From positions 1 to 64,000 of the forward strand of contig JAEERW010000002.1 of the NCBI GenBank assembly GCA_016286055.1: a stretch of DNA of 64,000 nucleotides, written 5' to 3'. The DNA comes from Bacteroidales bacterium. Lineage in GTDB: Bacteria > Bacteroidota > Bacteroidia > Bacteroidales > UBA3824. The translations under genes were made by a program, and so were the position numbers. Numbering within the stretch: position 1 is the stretch's first letter; each line of letters opens with the position of its first letter. The notes below the pieces were generated by a model. The model was not told the DNA's origin. It saw only the letters and a list, made by a program, of their open reading frames with translations, and searched no databases. Below are positions 15,101 to 30,100 of this stretch, piece by piece.

Positions 15101-18100
15101 TGCCAAGTAAACTTGTTGATGTCAGCGTTGTCGAGGTTGTGAACCATTGCGTGAGCGTTGGTAGATTCAGAAGGATAGATAAACGCAGTAGTGTTGCCAG
15201 TGTTTTCCCATTCGCCGTACCATCCGTCGAGCAATTGAGCTGTCATAATGTGAGTATCAGAACAAGCGGTGGTAACACTTGTGCCAGGAACAGCGTCGAA
15301 GCCCTGGTTGGTGATTGAAATTGTAGAAACATCGGTACAAGAAGAACCATCTACAAGAGTGTTAACAACCGTGTGTTCAATTGTAGCAGTTTCACCACGT
15401 TTGATACCTGTGTACTCAAGATAATGAACGCAAGTGTCGGTTTGAATAAAGTGTCCACGTTTATCATCGGGATAAACTCTACGCCACTGTACAAAAGAAC
15501 CTTGTGCGCCAGAAAGCTGAACTATGTCGGTTTCATCGCATACAAACGAAGGAGTAGCGGTGATAGCGGCAGAAATCTTATCGTTGGTAAGAACTACGTC
15601 GTCGGTGAGAGTACAATTGCCACGTACAATAACCACACGTGCCTTAGTTCCACCTGAAGTAAGATTGGTGAGTTTCGGTGTTGCTGATTCTACAAAGTTT
15701 GCAGAAACATTGTTGCCATTGATATTGATTACAGAAGGCTGAGCACCTTCGAATGTGCCGGCGCCAGATACCACATACCAGTAAACGTGGTCGTAGCTTT
15801 CGGGTAACTGCGGGTTCATAGTGTACTCAGGCTCACAAATCGACTTCATATTGTCGTCGTCGGAGCGGTCAGCGTCGATGGCAGCAGTCTGAACTTGGAT
15901 GGTTACCTCGGCAGATGCCTTACACTGGTTTTTAGAAACTGTCCAAACAAATGTGTAAGCACCTTCGGCGTTCATACCGCTTACGTTAGTTATATTAGAG
16001 TTGCTCGGATGCATTACAACTGAGCTCTTACTAATCTTATTAGCAGGATATTCTCTGAGCGACCATTCGCCGGTAGCTGTCTGGAAGTTGGTAAGGTCGT
16101 TGCCTTCGATCTGAACAGCGCTACCGCAAAGGTCAAATGTGTTGCCTGTGGTTGTGGGACCAACAATTGAGGCCTCAACTCCGTCGTTGATAAGCTCTAC
16201 CTCCATTTCAGCGTGGCAAGTACCTTTCTTAACCGACCACTGATATGTGGTTCCACCCATTACAGGACGGGCGATAAGGATATTGTTGGCAGATCCGGAG
16301 ATGGCCACAATCTCAGAGCTACCCGACGGGTTAGGAACAGACCAAGTACCCTGGGCTGCAGGTGAGAACTGAAGTGTCGGGTCGGCTGCGTAGATTGTTG
16401 TATCGCGACAAACATGAGCAGTAAAGCCCGGAGCAACTGTCACCCTATTGTTGGTGATAACGATATCCTCAGATTTGGTGCTGCACTCGCCGTCAACATC
16501 AATTACCCAGTTGAATGTGTTGGGACCTTGAGCGAGGTTGCTCATCTTGGTGTCAACATTGGTGCCGCCGTTTTCAAGAATAATAGTAGAGTTGTTGCTT
16601 ACCCAGTGACCTTTGGCAGGAGAAGCGGGAGCAATTGCCTTAAGAGTGATGTCGGCGTCGCAGAGTTCGCGGCTCTGACCAGCCACTACTTTAGCTTCGC
16701 CAGGATTGCGGTTTGTAACTGTTATGCTCTTGGGTGTTTCGCAATGGACAACATCTCCGTTGAGCATTGTGTAATCTTTAGAGATTGTCCATGTGAGGAT
16801 GTTAGCCTCAACAGGAAGATTTGTTACAAAGGGCTCTTGCATATTTACACCAGATGCGCTCATATTGCTGTCTGACCAGAACTGGATAACAGTAGAGTTT
16901 GGTGCAGTCCATCTGCCAGAGTAAGTGGGAGGCAACATAGCACCAGTAAGTGTTGTACTAGCATCGCAGACATTAAGGTCGATACCTGCACTTACGCTCT
17001 TGAAGTATCCCAAGTTGATAACAGAAACCTCAGCAATGCTATTGCAACCGCTTAGGGTAGGACTTGCTACAACCCAGTGGAGAATTACCTGTGAGTCGTC
17101 GCCCATACCGCTGAATGTTGAATTAGGATTGGTAGGATCATCAATTGTAATAACCGAGAGAGCGTCGGCTTTCTCCCAATGTCCTGTGCCAGATGCGGGA
17201 GTTGTTGCTGCCAACTCGCCAGAGCCATTACAAGTTACAATCTCCGAAGTAGCTTCTGCCTTAACGCTTTGGTCGGTGAGTGTTACGGTGCTAGTAGCAT
17301 CGCAACCACCCTTATGTACGTGCCATGTAAGTGTTGCAGCTCCGTTAATACCAGAAACTGTGGCATTGTACATCGAAGTTCCGTTGGCAGGCCATGTAAG
17401 GTGGGCAACATCAGAACCCTCCCAAACTACATAATCAGGATCAGCACCTGTGAGGTCGAGATTTGAATAAGACTCGGCATGGAGTTGAGCAGACGAACCA
17501 CAAACATTGAATTCGTTGGTGCCGTTAGGTCCGTCGATTGTATAAGCGTCGGTTGTGAACGAATTGTTCCAAACAGTAACGTGGTCTGAAGTAACACACT
17601 TGCCGTTGGTAACAGTCCAAACGAAACGGTACTGACCAGGTTTGTCAATTACTACCGAAGTTTCGTTGTTGTTAGGATCGTTGATCTTGGCAGTGTATGC
17701 TGCAATTTCAGTAGGATTAGAAGTGTTGTGAGCCAAAGTACATGTCCATTCGCCAGATACATTTGTATTACCAGCGATGCTGGTTGCGCGTACAATAGCC
17801 TCATCGTCGCACTCACGAATCTCTTTCTCGATAGTTTCAGCTTTAACGTTGCTGTTGCGGACAGTAACAAAGTCTTCAGCCCAGCAGTTGATAGTCGGGT
17901 CGAGAGCTTTGGTCTTGTCTTTAACAATGCGCCAGATAAGTTTGGTATCGCCCGACCTTGTGGTGTGAATCATAATGTCGGCAGTGTTGTGAGCAAACGC
18001 TGTGCTTGATGTTACTGTGCTACCGTTGTAAATTACATTCTGGTTAGCAATCCAGTAACCCTCAGCTTTGTCGCCAAACTGAACTTTGTTGCCTGAAACT

Positions 18101-21100
18101 AAGATATTTTCTGTTTCACCGTCGCAAACCTCAATGATATCGGGAGCAATAGAGGCGGTAACCTGATTGTTGAGAATTGTTACCTTATCCTCTGTGCTAC
18201 ATTTGGTTATAGTACCAAATTTGTCGGTAATTTGACGGTGGATAGTCCAAACGTATGTATTTTCATCATAACCCATATCAAATACTGTGGTAACATTATT
18301 TGTAGAGTTACTGAAGTTGCCGCTACCATTGCCTTGGTCGGGAGTCCATTCGCCCCATTCACCGATAGCCGGAGTAGCCTGATTAGCAACAAGCTGAGCT
18401 GTACCGTTGCAAGTGAATGTGTTGTCGGTGGCAGGTGTGGTGATAACAGCCTGTGTAGCCGAAGGATCGGTAATCAAGATAGATTTATCTACAAGGCATG
18501 CGTCTTTTCCGTTAACCTGCTGCTGAACGCTCCAAACATAATCGTTACCCTCAGAGTTCATAAAGCTGTTGACTACGGCCTTCGGATTATGAATCGAGTT
18601 GGCGTCGATTGCAAAGCTGCCTATGTTGCCGTGCTGCCATGTACCCTCGAATGTAACACCGTTGATAGTGGAGGTTGGCAACTGAGCGTCCATTGTGTAA
18701 GATGTCTGGTTACAAGCCAAGGTGAAATCGTAACCAGGATTAACGTCGAAACCGTAGTTGGTAACATCGATGTCGCCAGTGAGGGGACATTCGCCAGAAG
18801 CGATAGTGTTAACCACTGTCCAGCGGAGTTTTACAGTCTTACCGTTCTTAATTCCCACGTACCAGATATTGGCTGTGGTGCACTCATCGTCGGAGAGACG
18901 GTTGCCGTTTGCGTCGGCGAAATATCCGCTCTTCGACGGGTCGGGATTAACCTCTGTCCAATGACCGCGCTTGCCAGAAGAAGATTCAGCGCCTGTACCA
19001 TTGAGCAACGCCTTGCCGTCGCAGATTACGCCAGCCACATTGGTTGTTGCTGTATTATTGGTAACGGTGAGTGTAGGATTACCGTTCTGGATGTCGAAGT
19101 AGTCGCTGTTTTCGCAGCCACCCTTAGATCTTACCGACCACATAATGCGTGAGCCAGAAGATGTGATGCCGACGATAGTAGGACGGCTGTTAGATTGTCC
19201 TGCGATTGTGTTAGTAACAACAGCTGTACCGCTGAGCACTGTCCAAGAACCATCGGCAATTTCAGAAGCCGAAAGAGATACCCAACCTGTGGGGATGTAA
19301 GTATCGCTACATACTGCAAAGCTCTTAGCTGGCTGTGTGCCGTCGGCATCGATATCAAACGAGGTCATAGATATGAGCTGACGTTCTTCTGAAGAACAAG
19401 CGCCCTTGTTTACATGCCATGTAAACTCGTAATTACCTACTGCGGTGAGACCGCTTACACTAGTCGCATAGTTGGTAGGATCAGCAAACTTGATGTCATT
19501 TGGATCGATGTTAGAACTTGAAGGCCAAGAAGTGCATTCCCAATAACCAGTAGCGGCATCGCCAAACTTGTTCTTGTAGTCGTTTGCTTTAATCTTAAAC
19601 GCTGATTTGCAGACATTAACCGCAGAACCGTTATGAGTAGCTGGTTGACCGTCGATGGTTTCAATTATAGCCTCAACGCCATCGTTTACCAATGTTATAT
19701 TCTGAACAGCCGAACAGTTGGTACCCTTACGGAGTGTCCATGTAAACGTTGCCGACTGTTTCAACATAGAAGGTGTAATTTCAAGAGTAGAATGATGGAT
19801 AGTACCAGGCAACGGGTCTGATTTGCTCCATGTCCAAGTACCATTAGCATTCTGCAATGTGTTATCGCCTGTGGTAAGGATGAAAGATCCGCTTGTGAGA
19901 CAAATGTTATCGGTGTAGCTATCGGGAACAGTAACCTTGTTGTTAACAATAGTTACCTCGTCGTAGGTGTAGCAAGATTCGTCAACGTCGGAGAATATGG
20001 ACCAGCGGAACTTGTTGTCGTCTTGATCAAGACCTTTGTAAACAATCTGGTTAGATGCCACATTGCCCTGAGGAGTAGCGTGAGAAGAAATCTTCTCCCA
20101 TTTGCCATGCTCGCCAGTAGCGGGAGAGTTAGCCTGGAGTGTTACACTTACATCGCTCTCACTTGTAGATCCGCAAACCTCGTAGCCGTCGGGAGTTACA
20201 ATCGAAGCTTGGGTGGGATGAATGTTGAAGAGCGAAATAGTAGCCTTGTTTTTATCACAGCCGTTGCGGGTAATAGTCCATGTAAGACGGTTCTCACCAG
20301 GAACAAGACCAGTAACAATTGCGTCAGAAGCATCAGCGGGTGAAACTACCGCTGAAGTATTAGATGTCCATCCGCCGGTGTAGCCGTAAGGCAACACAGC
20401 GTTGAGACCAAGCGAAGTGCCACAGACATTAGCATCGACACCTGCATTAGCCTTGAACATATTGTTGACAACTGTAATCTCATCAGTATCAACACAGAAT
20501 CCATTCACATCGTTCTGTGTAGAGGCAGCCTTAGAAGTAACAGTCCAAATAAACTTAACACTCACACCATCATCAAAATTATTGATGTTAGCAGTAGCGA
20601 GAGTGGGATCAGTCATAAAGTCGCCAGATGCGTGAACATCTTCCTTAGTCCAAACACCCGTAGCCTCGGTAGCCGAGAATGTGGCAGAAGCGTTGAGTGT
20701 AGCCTGAGGATCGCAGAGCTGGTATTCACCGTTGGCATCTTTGTTGGCGATGGTAGCTGCAATAGAGTGGTTCTTTACAGTAACCTGCGACTCTTTGTGA
20801 CAGCCAGTGGTAGAGTTAGAAACCCTCCACTCGAGAGTAGCCTCTGTGCCAGTGGCAAGACCCTTAAGAGTAGCCACAAAATTGTTGGTAGGTGTAACTG
20901 TAAGGTCGTCAGCTGTTCCGCCAGAATAGTTGAGCACTTCCCATTTGCCATCAATACCCGAAGGAATTGCTTTGGCTTGAAGTTTAACATCGCCATCGCA
21001 GACATTAATAATATTTTCAACTGAGTTTGCATCGGCATCTGCATCAAGTGCACCTTGAGTTACAAAGAACTCGTCACTTGCAGAGCAATCACCCTTATCA

Positions 21101-24100
21101 ACTGACCAACGGAACTTATATGTACCAGTAGCGGTCATACCTGTTGCCTTAGTCTGATAATTATGTTTATCGTTGAAAATAACTCCGGCAGTACCGTTGA
21201 TAAGCTCAGTAGGAGCCGATTCGCAAGTCCAAGTACCAACTGCAGATGTACCGTATTGAGTAATATCGTTAGCTAAAAGGTCGATAAATGGATAGCAAGT
21301 AGCGGTAACAGTCTTATCTATAAGAGCTGTAACTTGATTATTATATATGCTTATAGTGTCTTCCGACTGGCAATATGCTATAGAGCCGGGATTGCCTTTG
21401 GCAACTGTCCACTTGAATGTGTTCTTGTCGCTATCAAGATTTTGAACTTTGATAGAGTTGTCGGTGCTTTCAAAACCAGACTGGAACTCCAAGTGTCCGT
21501 CAACAGGAGACCAGAAACCAATTACTTCAAAATGCTTAGGATCAACATTGTCTTTATACTGCTGAGCATCGTTGGCATTGAGAGTCATTGTGCCATCGCA
21601 AGTAGAACGGTTGATCTTGGATATCAGAGCTTGAACATGATTGTTGTAAATAGTGATTGTATCGTTGTCGGTACAATCTTCGCCCAAGTAGTTGCCGTCA
21701 AAGTCGTAACGTCCACGTCTTGTAGTCCATGTAAAGAGCGTACCGTTGAGAGGCATGTCAGACACTTTAATCTGCTCGGTAGCGGTAGATGCTACCAAGC
21801 TAATGGTGGTGGTACGAGCCGAAGACCATTCGCCTGCACCTACCTGAGGTTTAAGTGCGTTGAGTGTAAATGTATTGTCGCAAGTGTAAACATTGTGACG
21901 GTCGGATGTGATTTGAGCGTCGGAAGGTTTAGAATTGCGAACTGTAAAGAGCTGAGTATCTTCACAACCATCGTTGATTGAAGACACATGCCATTCAAAT
22001 ACATTGTCTAATGAGCGGCTGAGACCTGTAAGGCTCAAAGAACAACCATTATTTGTAGAAGTCATAGAAGCTACCGAACCGCCAAGTTTTGTCCAAGTAC
22101 CAACATATTTGGTAGGATCGTTGTTGGGCAATGTAGCCACAAATGAAAAATCATCGCTACAATGTGTATCGTCGTAATAATCTTCTGGAAGTGTAAATCC
22201 ATAGTTGTAAACTGTGGTGCTTATGGGCGACTCACATCTTTTGTTTGCACTTGTGATAGTCCAGATTAACACTACCTCTGCGCCCTCAGGCATACCAGCG
22301 TATGTAATCTGGTTGTTGGTAGGAAGCTGACCTGCAGGAATATCCCAATGACCAATTCTGTCGGAGGTAGACCAAATAGCGGAAGCACCTGTGAAAGCAG
22401 AAATGTCGGTGGCGCGTACTGTGGCGGTGCCATCGCAATGCAAGGTAGATACTGTAACAATAGGATCGGGATAGAATTTATCGTCAGATACCAATACTGT
22501 ACCATCAGCCTGACAACCATTAGGATTGTTGTCTTTTACAAGAAGATGGATTTCAGTAGACTGACGTTTAAGACCTATAACAGTGGGGATCTTAGCGTTA
22601 GAAGTTTTGCCACCATTGGTTCCTCCTACAAATGTGCCGCTGCCTGCGGTGATAGTCCACTCGTAGGTATAATCACCATCGGGAATGCTCGGTTGCAACT
22701 GATAAGAGCTGCCACAGACAAACACATTGGCAGGAGCTTCCCATGTAGCACCTCCATTGTTTGGCTCGCTGGCGTCAGCATCCACGGTAAATGAGTTGTT
22801 CTTAATGGTTATCTCGTCTGTCTTGTTGCATTTACCACTTCCGATTTCTACTGTCCAACGGAAAGAATAGTCGGCATTTTGAACATTAAGACCAGTAACA
22901 TCTGTTACCAAACCATTAGGAGATGCGAAGTTAGCATCATTAATATTATAATTGTTGGGGAATCCAATCAAAGACCAAGTACCTGTGGCTGTTGCAGGAA
23001 TTTCCTGAGCCACAAGGCGTACATTAGGTTCACAAATTATACGGTGCTGAGGATCAGGCTGACGGATAACTGCCTCCACTTGGTTGTTGTCAACAGAGTA
23101 GGTAATTTCTGAATGACACAAACCAGAGCCCTTGGTAACGTGCCAAATAAAGTTAGAACGTCCAGAAGGCAAATTGGTTGCAGTAGTAAGATAGTCGGAG
23201 GGCACTGCAATGCTTGGGCATTTAGCAGCGGGAAGACCAGCAAAGTTCTCGTATTCCCACCATCCTGTAGCGCCGGGATACTCGTCGGGATTAACAGCGT
23301 TGAGTTCTGTTTCCGGTGTACAAACCTCATCGTACGATACATTCAAATGAGCTTCAACATAATTGTTGAACACATGAACATAATCGGTTTTTCTACACAT
23401 CAAGCCGTTAGAACCTTGTTTTTCAACAACCCAAGCCCAAACAGATTCGCCATAGGGGAGGTTGTCGATTTTTGACTGATAAGCCGAAGGAGAAACAATA
23501 GTGCCACCGGAAGCTCCATCATAATACTCCCAATGTCCTACGCCCCATCCATCGCGAACTGTTGAAGCAGAAAGGAGCACCTCCTCGCCTGCTGCAGTTT
23601 GTTCTTGGCAAATCTCTATTTCTTTAGGATATACCACAGCGGGGTCGGGTGCATCGTTGAATATTGAAACTAAATCAGACAACGAACAAGTTTGTTCGTC
23701 ATCATATGTTACTCCATTATATTGGTAATTATCAGCAGCAGTGGCTATTGTGCTAGATACTGTCCAGCGCAAAACTGTTTCACCTTGACGCAAGCCATAA
23801 ACATAACCGTTGTACAACGACATTGTATTGAAACGGTTGGCAGGTGCTGCTGTACTGGTTTCTGCAAAATTGGTATTTGGTCCAGCGTCTTCGATTTCCC
23901 AAAGACCCTCTTGCCAAGTTGCGGGTGTAGCATTCAACTGTACAACGTCGTCGCATGAGTTGATGTCTTTTCCTGCATCAACCTCAACTTCATTGTTGAA
24001 TACTGTAATATCATCGAAAGCCGAACAGCCGTTGCGGTAAACTGTCCAGCGGAAAGTATTCTCTTTTTTCTGAAGATTTTCTACAGAAACTGTATAATTA

Positions 24101-27100
24101 GTAGTTGCTGTTGTAAACTTGCCAGGACCAGAAATTCTTGTCCAAGCTCCACTGTAAGTTGAGTTTTGATGACCTGCCTCCTCTCCTATCAAAGTAGCAG
24201 AAGGTCCACAAGTGATGAAGTTAGGCATGTCGGTGATTTCAAACGAGTTGTTATAAACGTCGAGATAATCGGTAGCCTTACATAGTTTACCATGATCGGT
24301 GGTGTTTGAACCTTTGGTAACAGTCCAAACCAAATGATTGGGAGATTGATGGTTGATACTACGAACCAGGCCAGTTGCCTTAGCGTTGAAAGATGTCTTA
24401 TCTTGGAAACCTACGCTCGCATAAGAGCAAGACCATTCTCCATTTGCCTGATATTCAGTACCATTATTGGTAGCAGGATTGTTTGCTTGCAGCAAATACT
24501 CGGTTTTACAGATATTAATCTCATGAGGATCATATCCAGCACGTGTTTCGGCAATAGCTGAAACACTATTATTATATACTGTAATAGTATCAACAGATGT
24601 ACAGCCGTGATAATCAATTGTTAATGTAAACTCAGTTTTGTTTTTACTAAGATCGGAAACTTTGATTGTGGTTGCTTGTTGTAAAGGATCGCTGTATACG
24701 TTGTTAGGATCGGTAGAAGTCCATGTACCAATACCTCTTTGGTTAGGACGATCGTAACGCAAAACAACTGCATCATCGCACACTTGAATATAATCATCAT
24801 GCAAACGATTATCAGAAGCTATTGCTGTGGCAATTGCCAAATCGGGAACATTCACTGTAATTACAACCTCGTCAACTGCCTCACAATATGGCTCGCTTAC
24901 ATTAGAGCCATTAGGTTTCTTTACTCGCCATTCAAACTTGTAATCGCCCGAACCTTTAAATCTAACTTCGGTTTTAGCGTCGTGCGGCGACATAATAGAA
25001 ACTTCGTTAGCATAGGAAGCTCCTTCCAACAGTTTCCAAGTACCTTCGGCACCGTCGGGAGCATCTTGAGCTGTCATAAAGTAAGAGTTGTAATCAACTC
25101 TAGGATATTTAGGATTATAAGAATTACCAGTATTGATAGGCTCACCACAAATAGTCTCATCATCGCCAGCATATGTGGTGACACTATTATTATATATAGT
25201 AACGTGATGCTCCAAGAAACAGTATTCTACAGGATCACCAGGTGTATTGGGATTGAAATTACCATTTGGGTCGTTTTGCCAGTCGACATTTTTACGGTAA
25301 AATCTATAATACAACTCGGTGAGGCCCGGTTTGTTCAAATTGTTAACTTTTGTACGAGCGGCCAAATCATCAATAAATGTAACAGAAGGAGAAGAAGAAG
25401 TCCACTCAGAATATGCCATAGGTGATTCTTGACCATTCCAACGCGACTGGTTGGTAGGATACATAGGATCAGCCCAAGGAGCTTTGTGTTCATGTATTTG
25501 GTTGCCAGGCAGTGAAGTTGTATTGTCGCAGACTTCCTGTGCTGGTCCGCCATCAGGATTGTTGTATGGCAAGTTGTTGAAAATTCTTACATCCTGATGA
25601 TCCTTACATCCACCCCACTCTATATGCCAAGTAACAAGGTTGAATGTACGGGGCAAGTTTCTGAGAATTACATGCGAGCAATATGCCACAGTACTTGGTG
25701 CGGCATTGGTATTGTCGTAGTTGTAAAATTTCTGACCGCCTGTTGCTGTAGTTTCCCAGTGTCCGGTGGGTTTTCCATATTTTGCCAATTCAACTCCCGA
25801 CACACTCGCACTTGGTAGGGCTCCTTTAAGTTCTACTTCATCGTTACAAATAAACTTGTCGGGGTCAGCAGATGCCTTCATACCATGATAGAATATCGAC
25901 ATCTGGTCAGACACAGAACATTCGGCATGCACCTGCTGTGGGTTTTTCAATGACTTAAAGTTATTGATAACCGTCCATTCAAACTGGTTTTCACCAGGTG
26001 AAAGGTTTTCTACATAAGCATCACAGAACAAATTTGTACAACTTTGGTTCTTAATTGTTCCGTTGCCGCCCTTAGTTCGCCAAAAGCCCTCACCTCGAAC
26101 AGGTTTGTTGGTAGAAAGTGTGGTGTAATCAACACATTCCTCACGGTCGGCTGGAAGTGCGGCGTCAGAAGGCTGAGCGTTGGTAATCCAAACGTCGTCA
26201 GTCATAACACAGGGTTCAGAAGTTACAACAGTACCGTCTGTATTGGTAGATTTAATACCAACTTTTACAGTCCAACGGAAGATGTTGGTTCTGAACGACA
26301 TGTCGGTTACCATAGTGTTAGGGTTGTTAGGTTCAATAAACCTACCGTAACCACTAATAGAATCCCACTCCTGCGAAATCAAAGTAACTGAATAATCAGA
26401 AGTGGAACCACTGGGTCGGATAGTTTCCCAACCTACAGCAGCTAACTGTGTTTGGTCATCGCAGACAGCCTGCTCGCTACCAGCAGAGATATCGCTCAAC
26501 AAACCAAGCACCTTGATTTCAACATCATCGTAAATTGTACAAGTAACAATCTTGTTTGCTCCGTTGAGTTGACGATGGGGATCAACCATCGAGTTGCTCT
26601 TATACCAACGATATTGAGTTACAGGAGGATTGTTAACGTTGGCAGCGGTCTGCTGACCATTGATAGCCATATTGAAAACCTCGTCGGCAATGGTGTAGGA
26701 ACGTACTTGCTCATTGTTTCCAGGTGTCAGACCAGCTCCAAGAGTATTATAGTTGGCTTCTGTTACCGTTGTGCCAGCAGGATAATATTTATAATCTGTA
26801 GTTACAAGAACAACTGCGTCAGAATTGTTTCTATTGTCGCCCGATCCACTGGTGTTCTGATAATAGATTTCTCGCGTGGATACGATAACGTATGTTTTAT
26901 TATCTTCTTGGAAATCTACTTCGTCAACATATACCAAGACATCCTTTTTAACTGCATTGGTTCCAGCAGGTGGTGTAGCTACGGCAGTGCTCTCTTCGTG
27001 ATGGATAAGCTTTGCAGTACCACCCCAATAGGGATTGTGGTATGTAAGGTTGTTGGTATTACTTGCCGAAGTTGAAGATGTCCACCATACATCCATAGCG

Positions 27101-30100
27101 CCAGCACCTTCGTCTGTAGCATCAAGGTTTACATTATTACCGCAGACCAATTGATCTTTACCGGCATCAGCTGGCAACGGAGCCAACCAAATGATTTCCA
27201 CATCGTCAGAGTTTTCACAGACATTGTGTGTCTCCGGGTTTTCATAGTAAACTGTCCAACGGAAACGGTTTACTGTAGGATTGTTTGACCAATATCCGGG
27301 TCGATCTTGCTGTGAATAATACTGAAGATTAGAAACCGATGTCAAATAATTAGATGGGAAAGCGATAGTAGCACCACCAGAAGGATTAGACCACACACCC
27401 CAACGGTTGGGTCCGAGTGATTCTGGTTTTGTACCATTCAAACTGCGATAATTGCCCTCATACCATGAACGATGTTGATTGGGTTCTGGTCCTTCTATCA
27501 TTTTGTAATCACCACAGATGATTTCGTCTTCGCCAGCAGTAACCTCGCCAACTTCATCGTTCCAAATAACAACGTCATCGAAGTCGGAACACTTCACAAC
27601 GCCATTGATTAACGCTCTAACATGAAGGCGGAATATGTTCTTGCCAGGACTTAGATTGTCGACTGCTGTTGAAAAACTATGTGGATCTTGGATAACAGCC
27701 GTTGTACCATAGGGTTCCCATTCTATCTCCCATGTTAAACCTGGTACATTAGTATAGTTTGTAACTGCATTACCGTTCAATGTTGTAAAATTGGAGCAAA
27801 TTTGTTGATCGTCGCCAGCTTCAACGTCAACGGGAACAGAATAAACATCTAAAATGGCCTCGTCATGACATTTTGGTGGATTATTGGGATCCATAAGTCC
27901 TTTGTAGACAGTCCACTTAAAACTATTATGTCCCTGCAAAAGACCAGTAACACCTGTATTCGCTTTTGTGGGGTCAAGAATTACAGTATTAGGGGCAGCT
28001 ACATGAGTATCCCAAATACCACTTCCATTAACAGGCGGAGTAGCATTAAGATTTGAAACAAAATCGGCGCAAGTATATATGGGGTCACCAACAACAGCTT
28101 CGCTGACTTCACTATTAAAAATTTGTACTTCATCAAAAGCTGTACAAGTAAGCTGCGTATTCGGTCCCGCTGCTGCATAAGGTTTGGCTGGATTAATTAC
28201 ATTGGGACTAGTGCGCTTTACAGTCCAACGGAATGTATTAACGCCAGGTTTAAGATTTGTAACGTCAGTAACATTATTGTTTTTTTGAGCAATAGTAACT
28301 TCGTCAGAACTTGTACATGACCACTCTCCTGTAGTTGGGGGATTTGTGGCTGTACCTAAATCGGCAGCATTTAAAGTAGCTTTGTTTTCACAAACCTCAT
28401 CATCAGCTCCTGCATTTGCAATGACTTTAAGATTAATTAAATTTTTAGTAGCAGTGGCTACACAATATTGCCCACTAGGAGTTGAATAAGTAACAGTCCA
28501 CTGAAGTGTATTATTATACACATTAGGAGAAACAGGTACATTGGTAATAGAATTAAGATAAGCATTGTTGCCGTTAAGGAAAGTGCCTCCTCCTGAATAA
28601 TTCCACACACCTGTTCCGGGACCCGGATCTTCTGCTGAAAGTACCACTTTTTCGTTTTCATCGCATATTACATCATGCGACATTTCAAAAGCAGCAAGAA
28701 TTTTAACCACCTTAAACTGAACAGACTGATTACAGCCGCCGTTGGTAGTCATATCCCATTGAAACACTGACACACCATGTGTATTATCTATGCCAGGACC
28801 AGAAGTAGGAATGGTAATATTTGTGCGCGGTGATGTAGGATTAGCAATTGAAGCCTGATCTCCAGGGCCAGAAATCCATGTCCACTTACCAGTTGCTCCC
28901 GTAGGAAGAGCTGTAGAAGATGCATAAATTTCAATAGTGTTATTGTTTTGTGTATCATCATGAACCAAACAAGCTTCTCCACCATCAAGATTAATCTCTT
29001 CTTTGGTAACTGGGTCAGTAGTAGCTGTTACAGTACAGCCATTACTACCAGGATAACCAGGCACTTTCAGTTTCCATTGAAACTGAACTGCACCAGTTCC
29101 AGAAACCTTACCTACTGCCTCAGTAGCATTTGCTCCTGATATTATAGAACCGCCACCAGTAGCAGTCCATTGTCCAGTTGTTCCGGCTGGGAAACTCGAC
29201 AATGGCGGATTGGCTGTCAAATTAACTTCTTCATCAGCACTACATACGTAAGCAGCGCTCGCTGCTGCTGTAGCTTCTGCTTTAAACACCTTTATCTGTC
29301 CTGTCTGCATCGGACAGCCGTTTGCCATCGATACGTTAACTGTAAAAATGTTCTCACCAGGAGAAAGATTAATAGCTTTTGGACGCGCCGAGGTGGGATT
29401 ATCCACCTTGCTTGAAGGTTCCCAATAAACGGTAGCTCCTGATGGAATAGATGCACCAATACGCGCTGTAGTAGAAGGGGCACAAACCACCTTATCGGGA
29501 TCCATCTTGAAGTTTGATATCTCGTTGCTATGATTGGTAATAATGTAAGTCTCAGATGATGAACAGCCGTTACGGGTTTGCGTCCATGTATACTGACCAG
29601 GACGTGTAGTAGGTACTGTTACAGTTTTTGGATTCTGATTGCCAGTAGCATCACCACTCCACTGTCCAGTAGCCCCATTTGTCAAAGCAGTACCTGTCAA
29701 TGTATATGTATTTGTACAAATTTCAATATTGCCGCCGCCGCCTAAATGAAAGCCATTATTGACTACACTCTTTGATAGGCTTTGATTTTGTTGAACTCTT
29801 TGCCACGAATAATTATTATTATTAGTATTTTTCTTGTACTGATAAACATCATAAAAAACTTGCACAGTTGATGTTCCCTGGGGTATATTACTAATAGATA
29901 TCTGAGATGGTCCATGAGAGACAGTAGTAGTAACGCCACCCATAGTATACTTAGTAATTCGTGCTTGATAGTCAGTACTACTTGTAGTAAGCGATAAGTT
30001 TGCTTGTCCGTTACACTTTTGTTCCGAATTCTGCTGAACATTTAGCGTAAATGTCTGCGCACTAGCGCTTCCTGCGCTTAATACCAAAATTGAAATCACC

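Noticed and set aside
3283-29415. Many open frames of 60-340 codons on the strand opposite the giant gene, e.g. 4384-5406
   Set aside because: They are by-products of the repeat composition of the giant gene. They have no signal, motif or consistent start context, and they recur because the repeats recur.
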